Below are positions 1-8,621 of a DNA stretch of 64,000 nt, piece by piece. Position numbers and translations under genes: made by a program. Origin of the DNA: Richelia sinica FACHB-800. GTDB taxonomy: Bacteria; Cyanobacteriota; Cyanobacteriia; Cyanobacteriales; Nostocaceae. Location of the stretch: NCBI RefSeq assembly GCF_014698825.1, contig NZ_JACJTT010000007.1, positions 1 to 64,000 of the forward strand, given 5' to 3'. The notes under the pieces are model-generated. The model was not told the DNA's origin. It saw only the letters and a list, made by a program, of their open reading frames with translations, and did not search any database. Numbering within the stretch: the stretch's first letter is position 1; every line of letters begins with the position of its first letter.

Positions 1-88
1 ACTGTTATTCAAATGTCTTTTTACACTCAATATGTCTGTTTTTATTCTCAATTAGATGTTTTCTCTCCGTAATTTCCCTCTGTGACAG

Positions 89-1693
89 TTAGGGGGCGGA
101 AGGTGGGATATAACCTAAGGTATCTACTTCGCTAGGGCGATCGCTATTTTCTTGGGCTATCTGCAACGACTGTTGATAACAATTTAGTGCCTGTTGATAC
201 CGTTCCAAATATTGATAAGCAAAACCTAGCCTGGTAATAGTAGCGTGATAATTCCAGTTGTTTCTCTCTCCTGTGACCTCCCATACTCCTATTAATTGTC
301 TACACAATTCAACTTGGAGCATGTAGTAACCATTTAATGTTAAAAAATCATTGACTGTTTTGAATACATCGAATGCAGCGTCATATTGTTGGAGTTGATA
401 TTGATGGTAGAAAATTTCTAGATATTCGTGGATATCTACCACACTATGCCAAGGTTTTTGTTTAACATGCAAAAGATAAAAAGAAATCGCTTGCTGATGC
501 AGTTCAGTTTTGTCACCAGCTTTGCAGCGCAAATACTCCAACACTACTGAATGGAAAATAAACCATTTTTGGCTGTTGGATTTTTCTAGTAAAAATGAGC
601 GATTAACCAGGGTTTTCAATTCCTGCTCAATATCATTTTCTGAAATTTCCAATAACAAATTTGCTGCTGTTCCTTGATGAAAACCCCCACGGTAAACGCT
701 GACATTTAATAATAGTTGCTTTTGTAGATCATGCAATCGTGCAAAACTGGCATCTAGTACCAACATCATCGCCACATTACCCCGATGATGCTGATTCACT
801 AAATTAGTATCAGTTAATATCTGCTGTAGATTCCCTAAGCCTAGTTCTCCTAGCCTTTCTAAGCTAGGATCTTCGGGGAATTCTGCTGTGAGTAAATCGG
901 CCACTAATCTCAATAACAGCGGATGCCCTTCTACTAATTTAGTAAATGCTTCTAAATTTCCCCTAATGCCCAACGCGGTTAGCAGTTGTACCCCAGCCTC
1001 AATTTTCAGACCTGTGAGAGATAGCCATTGAATTTTTGATGCTATTGGCTGTTGGGGTCGTTCTCTAGTAATGATTAAGACTTTACTCTTGTCACCATAC
1101 TCTGCCCAAACTGTGAAAAATTCACTATAAAACTGGCTGTCCCATTGCTGATCTTGCTGTAATAAACTTTCTAAATTGTCAATGATGAGTAAGTATGACT
1201 CGGATCTTAGGCAGTTAATTAATGCTTCTACTAATTGTGATTCTTTTTTTTGTGATTGATCACCAAATTCTCCTAGCACTTGGCAGGCTAAATCGCTGAA
1301 TACTAGACCACAACTGACATCTACCCAGTATCGCTTCGAGAAATGCCCAATTTCTTTGTATATTTTGGCAGCTAGCATTGATTTTCCTACACCGCCAATA
1401 CCTTCAATCCCAATCAGAGTAATATTTTTATCTTCTAACCATTGAGTAAGTTGGGTAATTTCCTCACTGCGTCCCTGCCAGTAGGTTAAGGTGGTGTCTA
1501 GATTACCTGCTTGCATAACACCAGGTAATTCTGCTGGACTACTACCTTCTAAACGTTTGACTATTTCTTCCTGTTGCACCCCAAAAATTACCCTATGAAG
1601 TTCTCCCCCTGAGTCAGGAGACTGACTCTGGTCTTGGGTAGTTTCTTCCTTATTCAAGTCATCTTGACTACCAGAGTTGTTTTCTTCTGTCAT
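89..1693 (-). CDS. STAND/NB-ARC-like ATPase with a single C-terminal TPR, apparently truncated
   Basis: A 534-residue protein. A P-loop (GIGGVGKS, about residues 98-105) follows an ATPase-entry stretch with the sequence YWQGRSEEI. A Walker B-like strand (LLIIDNLESLL) lies near residue 170. This is the layout of STAND NTPases, which act as ATP-driven switches that oligomerise on sensing a ligand. The last ~50 residues form one TPR (YQQALNCYQQSLQIAQ), after which the frame runs into PPSAP and stops. Cyanobacterial relatives usually carry many TPRs as sensor, so this copy looks shortened, by inference from the family. The first 88 bases show no continuation of the TPR pattern. The N-terminal 40 residues are acidic and low-complexity. 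The ATG start is the first in frame. The ligand and role are unknown; signalling or defence are both possible. Confidence 0.8.
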   Translation of the reverse strand: MTEENNSGSQDDLNKEETTQDQSQSPDSGGELHRVIFGVQQEEIVKRLEGSSPAELPGVMQAGNLDTTLTYWQGRSEEITQLTQWLEDKNITLIGIEGIGGVGKSMLAAKIYKEIGHFSKRYWVDVSCGLVFSDLACQVLGEFGDQSQKKESQLVEALINCLRSESYLLIIDNLESLLQQDQQWDSQFYSEFFTVWAEYGDKSKVLIITRERPQQPIASKIQWLSLTGLKIEAGVQLLTALGIRGNLEAFTKLVEGHPLLLRLVADLLTAEFPEDPSLERLGELGLGNLQQILTDTNLVNQHHRGNVAMMLVLDASFARLHDLQKQLLLNVSVYRGGFHQGTAANLLLEISENDIEQELKTLVNRSFLLEKSNSQKWFIFHSVVLEYLRCKAGDKTELHQQAISFYLLHVKQKPWHSVVDIHEYLEIFYHQYQLQQYDAAFDVFKTVNDFLTLNGYYMLQVELCRQLIGVWEVTGERNNWNYHATITRLGFAYQYLERYQQALNCYQQSLQIAQENSDRPSEVDTLGYIPPSAP

Positions 1694-2059
1694 ACTTAAA
1701 CCCTAGTGAAAAATATAGCCGTTGACACTCACCTGGGTAAAATTATCTCTCACTTAAATTCATAACCACAACCTAAGTAAGTCCATGCTAAAAAAATCTC
1801 TCATTCATGTTGAGTAATGCTTAAGTAGGCTGTGTTGTCTTGTAGTACAACGCACCATCAATGATTGCGTGTGCTTTAGCCTTTGGTACTGACTCTTACT
1901 TGTGGCCGAGCAAATCTATTTCTAGTTGGATGGTAGTTGTATAAAAAAGCGGAATCTTTTTTCACATGGTTTTGACAGAGATTTTAAGGTTAAATTAAAA
2001 CTAATTCGTCAAACTAGATACTCTCCTAGACTAGTTTTGCTCATTGTGAATTGCTAAAC
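1694..2059. other. Intergenic region between divergent genes
   Basis: This 366-base AT-rich spacer lies between the divergently transcribed STAND and ABC transporter genes and must hold both promoters. It contains a dispersed hairpin repeat (listed separately). It also has a 7-bp inverted repeat, AAACTAG at 2011-2017 and CTAGTTT at 2031-2037, just ahead of the transporter start, which could be an operator. No clear coding frame or RNA gene was seen. Confidence 0.5.
1825..1855. repeat. Dispersed palindromic repeat, copy 1
   Basis: A 31-base unit starting TAGGCTGTGTTG and ending ACAACGCACC, so the ends can pair as a short hairpin. A second copy with only a few mismatches lies at 26022-26052. 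Repeats of this kind are frequent in intergenic DNA of filamentous cyanobacteria. Confidence 0.7.
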
Positions 2060-3940
2060 ATGGTCATCTACCCATTCCAGAAAAAATCTCAAAAAGAACA
2101 CAGTCAGCAAGAAAACGACTGGCGATTATTTTTGCGTTTAGTTCCTTATGCACGCCGTCATCAAGGACTACTAACACTTTCAATGTCTCTACTGATTCCT
2201 ATTGCTATAGCTAATGCTATTCAACCCACTTTAGTTGGTCAGGCTATTTCCTTAATTCGTCAAGAACCAAGTGTGTATGGTTTTTTGCAAAATCGTTCCC
2301 TTTGGGAAGGCTTAGGTATTCTCCAGGGAATGTTATTAGCAGCAATTATTATTCGTTTATCTTTAACAGGTATACAAGGTTATTTAGTTCAGAAACTAGG
2401 GCAAAAAATTACAGCATCAATTAGAGAAGATTTATTTAAGCATGTCACATCTTTAGCAGTACGTTTTTTTGACACTACACCTGTTGGGAAGTTAATTACT
2501 CGATTGACTAGTGATGTGGAAAGTTTAGGGGATGTTTTCTCCACTGGGGCAATTGGCATTATCTCCGATTTATTTTCCATGCTGGTGATTATTGGCTTGA
2601 TGTTTTCCATTCAGTGGCAACTTGCTTGTTTATTGTTATTGATGTTGTTTCCCATTACATGGTTAATTATTTACTTTCAGCAACAGTATCGTCAAGCAAA
2701 TTACAAGGCCAGGGAAGAATTATCAAGACTAAATTCTCAACTGCAAGAAAATATTATTGGCATTAATGTTGTGCAGCTATTTCGGCGGGAAAAATTTAAT
2801 GGCGAATTATTCCGGGCTACTAACCACCGCTACATAAAGGAGTTAGATACAAGTATTTGGTATGACTCTGCTGTTTCTGCAACTTTGGAATGGGTAGGAT
2901 TGGTGGCAGTGGCTGGGGTTTTGTGGATTGGAGGTTGGTTACTGTCGGGGAAGTTTATTACTTTTGGGATTTTATCGGCTTTTGTTTTATATGCCCAACA
3001 ATTATTTGAACCACTCAGGAACTTTGCAGAAAAGTTTACGGTAATTCAATCTGGTTTTACGGCAATTGAAAGAGTGACGGATATTTTAGATGAACCGATA
3101 GAAATTCGTGATTCTCTCCAGTCTGCTGAATCTTTTTTAGAGTTTAAATCGGGTTATATTCAAGAAATTGTCCCTCAGCTAGAATCCCAAGATTTTACAC
3201 CTACTCCACCACGGGGAGAAATTCGATTTGAAAATGTATGGTTTGCCTATAAAGATGACGATTATGTAATTAAAAATTTGGATTTTACAATTAATCCAGG
3301 GGAAAAGGTGGCTTTGGTGGGGCCGACTGGTGCGGGTAAAAGTTCGATTATTCGTCTGTTATGTCGTCTCTATGAACCAACCCAAGGACGCATTCTCATT
3401 GATGGTGTGGATAATCGGGATATCCCCCAAAAAGAACTGCGACGCTATATGACGGTGATTTTACAAGAAGCCTTTTTATTCGCTGGGGATGTTAAAAGTA
3501 ATATTACCTTGGGCGATCGCTATAATTTTGAGGAAATTCAACAAGCAGCCATGAAAACCAATGTGGCTGAGTTTATTGACCAGCTACCTCAGGGCTATGA
3601 TACCCAACTCCGCCAACGGGGGACAAATATTTCTAGTGGTCAAAAACAATTATTAGCTTTTGCCCGTGCAGCTATTCGCAACCCACAAATTTTGATTCTG
3701 GATGAAGCTACAGCTAGTTTGGATGTAGGTACAGAAGCTATAGTCCAAGAAGCCCTCAATCAACTCCTCATTAAACGCACAGCAATTATTATTGCTCACC
3801 GTCTCTCTACTATCCGCAATGTAGACCGGATTTTAGTATTGAAACGTGGTGAATTAATTGAACAAGGTAATCATGAGCAATTACTTTCCCAAGGAGGACT
3901 TTACGCAACTTTACATAACCTTCAAATGCTGGGTACTTAA
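2060..3940 (+). CDS. ABC transporter, fused transmembrane and ATPase domains (MdlB/MsbA-type exporter)
   Basis: A half-transporter of about 626 residues that would work as a homodimer or heterodimer in the inner membrane and export a hydrophobic or lipid-like substrate. The N-terminal ~330 residues hold the type 1 exporter membrane domain with about six helices. The C-terminal ATPase domain has Walker A GPTGAGKSS, a signature loop ISSGQKQLLAFARA (first residue of LSGGQ altered), Walker B ILILDEATASLD and the H-loop IIAHRLST. No C39 peptidase domain is present, so it is not an obvious bacteriocin or type I secretion exporter. I chose ATG 2060; an in-frame TTG at 2051 would add three residues. 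The gene stands alone and the substrate cannot be predicted. Confidence 0.9.
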   Translation: MVIYPFQKKSQKEHSQQENDWRLFLRLVPYARRHQGLLTLSMSLLIPIAIANAIQPTLVGQAISLIRQEPSVYGFLQNRSLWEGLGILQGMLLAAIIIRLSLTGIQGYLVQKLGQKITASIREDLFKHVTSLAVRFFDTTPVGKLITRLTSDVESLGDVFSTGAIGIISDLFSMLVIIGLMFSIQWQLACLLLLMLFPITWLIIYFQQQYRQANYKAREELSRLNSQLQENIIGINVVQLFRREKFNGELFRATNHRYIKELDTSIWYDSAVSATLEWVGLVAVAGVLWIGGWLLSGKFITFGILSAFVLYAQQLFEPLRNFAEKFTVIQSGFTAIERVTDILDEPIEIRDSLQSAESFLEFKSGYIQEIVPQLESQDFTPTPPRGEIRFENVWFAYKDDDYVIKNLDFTINPGEKVALVGPTGAGKSSIIRLLCRLYEPTQGRILIDGVDNRDIPQKELRRYMTVILQEAFLFAGDVKSNITLGDRYNFEEIQQAAMKTNVAEFIDQLPQGYDTQLRQRGTNISSGQKQLLAFARAAIRNPQILILDEATASLDVGTEAIVQEALNQLLIKRTAIIIAHRLSTIRNVDRILVLKRGELIEQGNHEQLLSQGGLYATLHNLQMLGT

Positions 3941-4058
3941 TCTTAAAATTTCATGAGTATGGGGCAGGTTTACTAAGCATTTATGCTAGCTTTATACTAG
4001 CTATAATATGCCTTCATAACTTTGTTGAAAAATTCCGTAAAAATACGCCTATCAATTA

Positions 4059-4847
4059 ATGAAAATAGCAGAGCTAATTAGTTGGTTTGAAGCATGGGCA
4101 AATCCCGCTTGGTGTGAAAGTTGGGATAATTGTGGTTGGCAAATAGAACCTGGGGTATTAGAGGCACAGGCGCGGGTGTTGGTGTGCTTAACTCCTACTT
4201 TGGCAGTGATGGAAGAAGCGATCGCTAAATCTGCTAATTTGATTTTTGCCCATCATCCTCTCATATTCAACCCGCCTAAATCTCTGTGTAGTGGTGATCC
4301 GTTGGCAGAAATGGCGCGATTAGCCTTTAGGCACAACATCGGTATTTATAGCGCCCATACCAACTTTGATCAAGTAGCTGATGGTACTGCTGATGTTTTA
4401 GCGCAAATTCTTAACTTACAAGAGGTATCACCCCTAATCCCTACCCAAGGAAATCTCGGTTATGGTCGTGTTGGCACATTAGCACCCAGTGTAACTTTAA
4501 AGGAATTATTGACAAAAATTCACACTCGACTCAATCCCCCCAAGTTACTTTTTTCTCCCACTGCCGATTTACAACAAATCATTAGCAAAGTTGCTGTATT
4601 AGGTGGTTCGGGAGCTAGTTTTATTTCCGCCGTTGCCAAAACAGGTGCTCAAGCCTATTTAACTTCCGACTGTAAATTTCATCAATTTCAGGAGAGTCGT
4701 GACAAAGGGGTAATTTTAATCGATGCTGGACATTATGGAACTGAACGCCCCGCCTGCGATCGCTTAGTCGAAAAATTTCAGTCTCTCCACCTCGATTGGG
4801 TGGAATTAAGTCAAAAAGATGAGGATTTTCGCCAATTTTGCCCTTAA
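4059..4847 (+). CDS. Nif3-like dinuclear metal centre protein
   Basis: 262 residues, the short form of the Nif3/YbgI/YqfO family, which lacks the inserted PII-like domain. The dinuclear metal site is visible: AHHPLIF and SAHTNFD in the N-terminal half, and DAGHYGTERP near the C-terminus supplying the late His and Glu ligands. The family makes toroidal hexamers with two metal ions per subunit. It is sometimes annotated as GTP cyclohydrolase I type 2, but its cellular role is unsettled. The gene follows the ABC transporter by about 120 bases and is followed by a hairpin at 4942-4965. Start at ATG 4059; the N-terminus (ELISWFEAWANPAWCESWDNCG) agrees with the family. Confidence 0.9.
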   Translation: MKIAELISWFEAWANPAWCESWDNCGWQIEPGVLEAQARVLVCLTPTLAVMEEAIAKSANLIFAHHPLIFNPPKSLCSGDPLAEMARLAFRHNIGIYSAHTNFDQVADGTADVLAQILNLQEVSPLIPTQGNLGYGRVGTLAPSVTLKELLTKIHTRLNPPKLLFSPTADLQQIISKVAVLGGSGASFISAVAKTGAQAYLTSDCKFHQFQESRDKGVILIDAGHYGTERPACDRLVEKFQSLHLDWVELSQKDEDFRQFCP

Positions 4848-4941
4848 ATAGTATATTTTCATTTCTTATGTATTTTTAAATACAATTTAATAAAGTAATA
4901 AGACGGCTATTAAAGTATCTTTTTATATTGCCTTCTCATTA

Positions 4942-4972
4942 GGCGTTATCAAATGTGATAGCGTCTTTATTG
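4942..4972 (+). terminator. Probable terminator after the Nif3-like gene
   Basis: GGCGTTATCA (4942-4951) and TGATAGCGTC (4956-4965) pair as a 10-bp stem with two G-T pairs and a 4-base loop, followed by TTTATTG. It lies 95 bases after the Nif3-like stop. The T-run is short, so strength is uncertain. Confidence 0.5.
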
Positions 4973-5160
4973 TATATTTTGCTATTCTAAATGTACTGAA
5001 TTTACGGTATTATTTAGCTTATTTTTAGATTTTTGTTGTGACGGGGATCACAAATCAGGTGTAACTACAATCACAAATATTACCCGCTTTGCATCAATGT
5101 AATTAACGAGAAAATGCTTCACACTAAAAATGATAAATTGTTTACTAAGCCCTAACTATC

Positions 5161-5376
5161 ATGATTCGCGCCCTAGTAGAATCTGCCTTTGAAACGGGAT
5201 GTCTTAGTGTTGAATCTGAGGGTCTCATCCACCAAGTCCTAGCAACCAGATGCTATCAATCAGAAGATTTGGCTGCTTTATCTGCTTTGTATGATGCGGT
5301 TCGTAATGGTGACATTAAAAGAGAAGCCTCTCCCAATCGCCCCATGGAATTTCCAGCTTTGAATAAAATTCATTAA
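5161..5376 (+). CDS. Small conserved-looking protein of unknown function
   Basis: 71 residues, soluble, with no membrane segment or signal peptide. The sequence starts MIRALVESAFETGCL and looks mostly helical with a charged, proline-containing tail. It begins directly after a TAACTATC spacer, and I see no strong Shine-Dalgarno sequence. Composition and codon use match the neighbouring genes, and I believe similar short proteins occur in filamentous cyanobacteria. I cannot assign a family. It stands alone, more than 300 bases from the Nif3-like gene and 660 bases before the next gene. Confidence 0.6.
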   Translation: MIRALVESAFETGCLSVESEGLIHQVLATRCYQSEDLAALSALYDAVRNGDIKREASPNRPMEFPALNKIH

Positions 5377-6040
5377 AATTTAGTTATAAATCTCATAAAA
5401 ACTCAAAAAATGCTAATTGGGGCTAATTTGTTGTGTTTTTTGCAAGAAGATAGCAATTATCTCCATCCAGGTAACTAGGGCTACGCTAACTGCGTTATAT
5501 TCTCCATTAATATAAGGATTTATTACATCAAGCTATAGGTTTTAACTCAAAACTCTTCAGGGATTGTTGTTTAAAACCATGAAGGTCACCAGAGAATGAG
5601 TTAAGATCAAATACATTAGGGGTTAAAGTAAAGCCAAGTCCCCAGACTTCTCAGCAATGCCAATGAATACAAGTAGGCAACTCAAACAACTTCAATCAAC
5701 GCTTGTTTTGCAGTACTTTTTATTACATAATGGTAGGAAACAATCACCAGTACATATTTACCCGGTTAGGGCAACTCCAGAGTTGTTTGACTTCTATGAA
5801 TGAAGTAAACAATCTCTAATCACTTCCCTGAGAGATCGAGTTCAACTGATGCAGAAACTTTTAGTTTATGACCCTAGTTTTTCCGAAATCTGACAACTAT
5901 AACCAAGCTGTGAGATTGGGTCACTAAACACTCTCGTTCTGAACTGTAGAATTAAACTCTTCAGGGTGTATCTTTAACTGGGATAAAACCCAAAATTTCG
6001 ACAGGTTTAACTACGTTGTTTAAAAAGGCAGAAGCAGTAC
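5377..6040. other. Long intergenic region or 5' leader with a repeated 13-mer
   Basis: 664 bases with no convincing coding frame. AAACTCTTCAGGG occurs twice exactly, at 5550-5562 and 5954-5966, and a TTGTTTAAAA block follows each copy. CAAACAACTT near 5685 can pair with AGTTGTTTG near 5782. The stretch lies upstream of a very cyanobacteria-typical gene, so it may be a long untranslated leader or hold an unrecognised small RNA. No known riboswitch was recognised. Confidence 0.4.
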
Positions 6041-6352
6041 ATGCTACACCGCAAGATTTATCAACTGTGTTGCGACGGGCGGGAGGTATGTGTATTCTTG
6101 CGGGACCAGCAACGCTGGATCGAGCGGGCCCGCATCATCGATATCGAGGGTGATTTAGTGACTCTACGCTATGAAACAGACGAAGAGGACGAAGTTTGTT
6201 CTTGGGAAGAGATGGTTCGCCTAGAAAGCATTGGGTCTGTAACGCAAAAACTCGCGTCAGTACCACGTGGCAATGTGGAACCCCTCATGACGGAAGATTG
6301 TCCAGAAGCCGAACGAATTCGTAACCGTTTTACTGACTCAAATCCAGATTAA
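6041..6352 (+). CDS. Conserved cyanobacterial protein of unknown function (possibly DUF6679)
   Basis: 103 residues. The N-terminal ~70 residues (MLHRKIYQLCCDGREVCVFL, then WIERARIIDIEGDLVTLRYE) read like a small beta-barrel or SH3-like fold, followed by an acidic patch (ETDEEDEV) and a polar tail. There is no signal peptide or membrane helix. From memory this sequence is strongly conserved across cyanobacteria and has been named DUF6679, but I am not certain of the number. It stands alone behind a long leader. The function is unknown; a protein- or RNA-binding role would fit the fold guess only. Confidence 0.75.
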   Translation: MLHRKIYQLCCDGREVCVFLRDQQRWIERARIIDIEGDLVTLRYETDEEDEVCSWEEMVRLESIGSVTQKLASVPRGNVEPLMTEDCPEAERIRNRFTDSNPD

Positions 6353-6417
6353 TGAGTGCTGTAAGGGTTATGTGATTGGCTTGCCACAGGGAGTGCCGAG
6401 TTTTTTATCCTAACTTG

Positions 6418-8085
6418 TTACTCAGCATTAGATAATCGTTCAAAGGCAGGGCAATAACCTTCAAGAGTAACTTTGAAGTTATACAATGGGGCGGCGGGAT
6501 TCCAACACCGTTGCCCTCTTTGATATCGGCAAGTTCCACAGCACTCTATATCTGTCCACGTAAAGCGATCGCTATTTTGATTGAGCAATTCCCTCTGAGT
6601 CAACCCCCGCAACACTAATTCTTCCCCCTGCCAACGGGCTTCAATCAGTCCTGTATCGGCAAACTGTCGCCATCGCGGGTCTTCTGTAATGGCTTCTGGC
6701 AGGGTGACTGTAACTACAGTATCTAATTCCGAAAGTTCCCCTTCGTAGTTAGTTTCCGGGGCAGCTGGTTGCAAAAAGGTCTCGCCAATGGGCAGTTCTA
6801 CCAATGTGCCACAGGCCGGGGAATGGAGATGATAACGGTTTTGTAATTCTTCTAAACTGGTCAGGTCTGCTAAATAGGCAGGTGAACCGTGAACAAACAC
6901 CACATGCTGGGGTCTTAAATTATGAATTAATTGGGTTGTGCCGGGGCCATCACTGTGTTGAGCCAGCAAATAACTTTCTATAGTGATGTCATCTATTGCC
7001 TGTTGATGAATAGGAATATCTATTTTTTCTGGTAATAAAATCAGCCAACTGCCAGTATTGGGTTGACAATATTTCGATACGTCAATGGTCGGGTCGGTCA
7101 GCACAATACAAGGAGACTTACCTAATAAGGAGAGATTTTCCGGTTGCAACCTACGCACACGGGGACGCACCCGTTCATCCCAAAATAAAGGCTGATGGCG
7201 AGCAAAGTTTTGCACTGAGGCGGGTAAATGGGGCAAAAGTTCTAAATAAGCGTCACAACCAGCCGCTACTGCACCATCTACCCAAATATCCAAATCTCTT
7301 CCCGTAAAATGGTGATGGGAACGTAACAGCATCAGCAATTCTTGACCTAATCCTAATGCTGGTGTGGGTAAAATGACAGAACAGTGTTCTGCGATCGCTC
7401 GATGAATTCTTTCTGCTAATTGATTCTCTTGATTGCGACGGTGAGGATAACGGGAAGTGCCATAGCTACCTTCAATTAACAGCACATCTAAATCTAAACC
7501 CCGTAATTCTTCTAGACGCAAACCTTCCACTAACCGGGAATTAGACAAGAAGAAATCTCCTGTATAGAGAATTTTGTAATCACGCTGGGGACTGCGGTAG
7601 GTGATGAGAATGGCCACAGCCCCTGGTAAATGGCCAGCCGGGAACAATTCTACAATTAGACCATCAAGAACTTCTACAGGCGATCGCAACGGTAATGCCT
7701 GACAAAAAGCGGAAATTTCTTCTGGATTCTCATCTAACCAATTCAGTGGTAATAACTTGCTAGTTACCTCACTGCCATAAATAGGTAAAGTGGGAAAGCT
7801 TTGGTGCAGTGCCAGAAGCCCTCTGGCATGATCGGAATGAGCATGACTAATCAATACTAAATCCGCCGGTAACGGCACAATACCTCGTGGTGCTGATTGA
7901 TTTACTTCTTTAGCTAAAGAAGAAATATCCGCCAAGCCACAATCTAGAATAATCCGGTACGGGCCAATCCGTACTAGTAGACAAACACCCTCATCCTCAT
8001 GTTGCACTCCATAGGGTAAACATGCTAATTCATTCGCCGACTCACCAGCATCAGGGCGAGAAGGGATTGATAAATCATCCCTCAT
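6418..8085 (-). CDS. MBL-fold beta-CASP-like metallohydrolase with C-terminal cysteine cluster
   Basis: 555 residues. The metallo-beta-lactamase core shows HAHSDH at residues 81-86 (two-zinc site), PAGHLPGA for the next His ligand and YTGDFF for the bridging Asp. An inserted middle domain starts at LIEGSYG, resembling beta-CASP motif A, as in CPSF73/Ysh1 and RNase J relatives, so an RNA- or DNA-processing nuclease is likely. FVHGSPAYL fits a late beta-CASP motif. The last ~35 residues hold CCGTC, RCW and GYCPAF, a possible extra metal-binding module that is not part of the standard family. The gene is monocistronic. A tRNA or RNA maturation role is inference. Confidence 0.82.
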   Translation of the reverse strand: MRDDLSIPSRPDAGESANELACLPYGVQHEDEGVCLLVRIGPYRIILDCGLADISSLAKEVNQSAPRGIVPLPADLVLISHAHSDHARGLLALHQSFPTLPIYGSEVTSKLLPLNWLDENPEEISAFCQALPLRSPVEVLDGLIVELFPAGHLPGAVAILITYRSPQRDYKILYTGDFFLSNSRLVEGLRLEELRGLDLDVLLIEGSYGTSRYPHRRNQENQLAERIHRAIAEHCSVILPTPALGLGQELLMLLRSHHHFTGRDLDIWVDGAVAAGCDAYLELLPHLPASVQNFARHQPLFWDERVRPRVRRLQPENLSLLGKSPCIVLTDPTIDVSKYCQPNTGSWLILLPEKIDIPIHQQAIDDITIESYLLAQHSDGPGTTQLIHNLRPQHVVFVHGSPAYLADLTSLEELQNRYHLHSPACGTLVELPIGETFLQPAAPETNYEGELSELDTVVTVTLPEAITEDPRWRQFADTGLIEARWQGEELVLRGLTQRELLNQNSDRFTWTDIECCGTCRYQRGQRCWNPAAPLYNFKVTLEGYCPAFERLSNAE

Positions 8086-8243
8086 ACACTTCTCCCCATT
8101 AAACCTGCTCCAAAATTATCCCTTAATTTAGATGTCAGGGAAACTTGAAAGAAGATGACTGGTGTACCAAGTGAATGATTACGGCAATGATAAATACACT
8201 TATTTCATTTTGTTAACATTTGTAAACGTCCCGCAAACCCACA

Positions 8244-8366
8244 TCAGTGTGCAGAACCGTTACCATGATAGTTGTCGGAATCATAGAATCCGTTTTGAGT
8301 TCCGAAAAATAAACAAGCAAAAGTAAATATAACTGTTAGTCCAACCAAAATTAGCTTGACATCCAT
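8244..8366 (-). CDS. 40-residue single-helix membrane microprotein
   Basis: An ATG-to-TGA frame on the minus strand encodes MDVKLILVGLTVIFTFACLF, then FGTQNGFYDSDNYHGNGSAH. The first ~22 residues form one transmembrane helix. The tail is polar, aromatic and glycine-rich and ends in His. An AAGGGCGG stretch lies about 10 bases before the ATG and could serve as ribosome binding site. The clean split between helix and tail, as in small thylakoid subunits of photosystem or NDH complexes, makes chance unlikely. I cannot match it to a named subunit. It lies upstream of the metallohydrolase on the same strand, with about 160 bases between. Confidence 0.7.
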   Translation of the reverse strand: MDVKLILVGLTVIFTFACLFFGTQNGFYDSDNYHGNGSAH

Positions 8367-8470
8367 TAGTTTGCCGCCCTTGACTCAAGACTTTTTTATC
8401 TTAATAGAGTGTTTCTGTGTCTGGGAAGAATCGCTAGAAAATCTTTACTATGGTTGACTGGTTGGGAAAT

Positions 8471-8564
8471 TATAGCAAGTGACAGGTGACGACAGTGCTA
8501 AAAACCTTTCAATATCTCAGATTTAGTTTGAGCTAATTTCCTAACTGCCTTGTCCATGGCTATA
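8471..8564. repeat. Dispersed GTGACAGG-type repeat, copy A
   Basis: The element begins TATAGCAAGTGACAGGTGAC and ends near CCATGGCTATA, with a middle containing CAGTGCTAAAAACC and AGCTAATTTCCTAACTGC. Two related copies lie at 25832-25994 (with an insertion) and 46811-46895. The arrangement AATTTCCTAA(C/T)TGC near the 3' end is shared. It lies in the spacer between the GerMN lipoprotein gene and the microprotein gene. Confidence 0.65.
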
Positions 8565-8621
8565 AGTAAAAACACTACATTAGCTTCAAAGGCAACGTCT
8601 CCATTCATCTATATACATACA

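Noticed and set aside
2060-3940. ABC protein as secretion ATPase for the RTX-like protein
   Set aside because: It is 28 kb away, lacks the usual N-terminal peptidase-like domain, and no HlyD-type gene is present.
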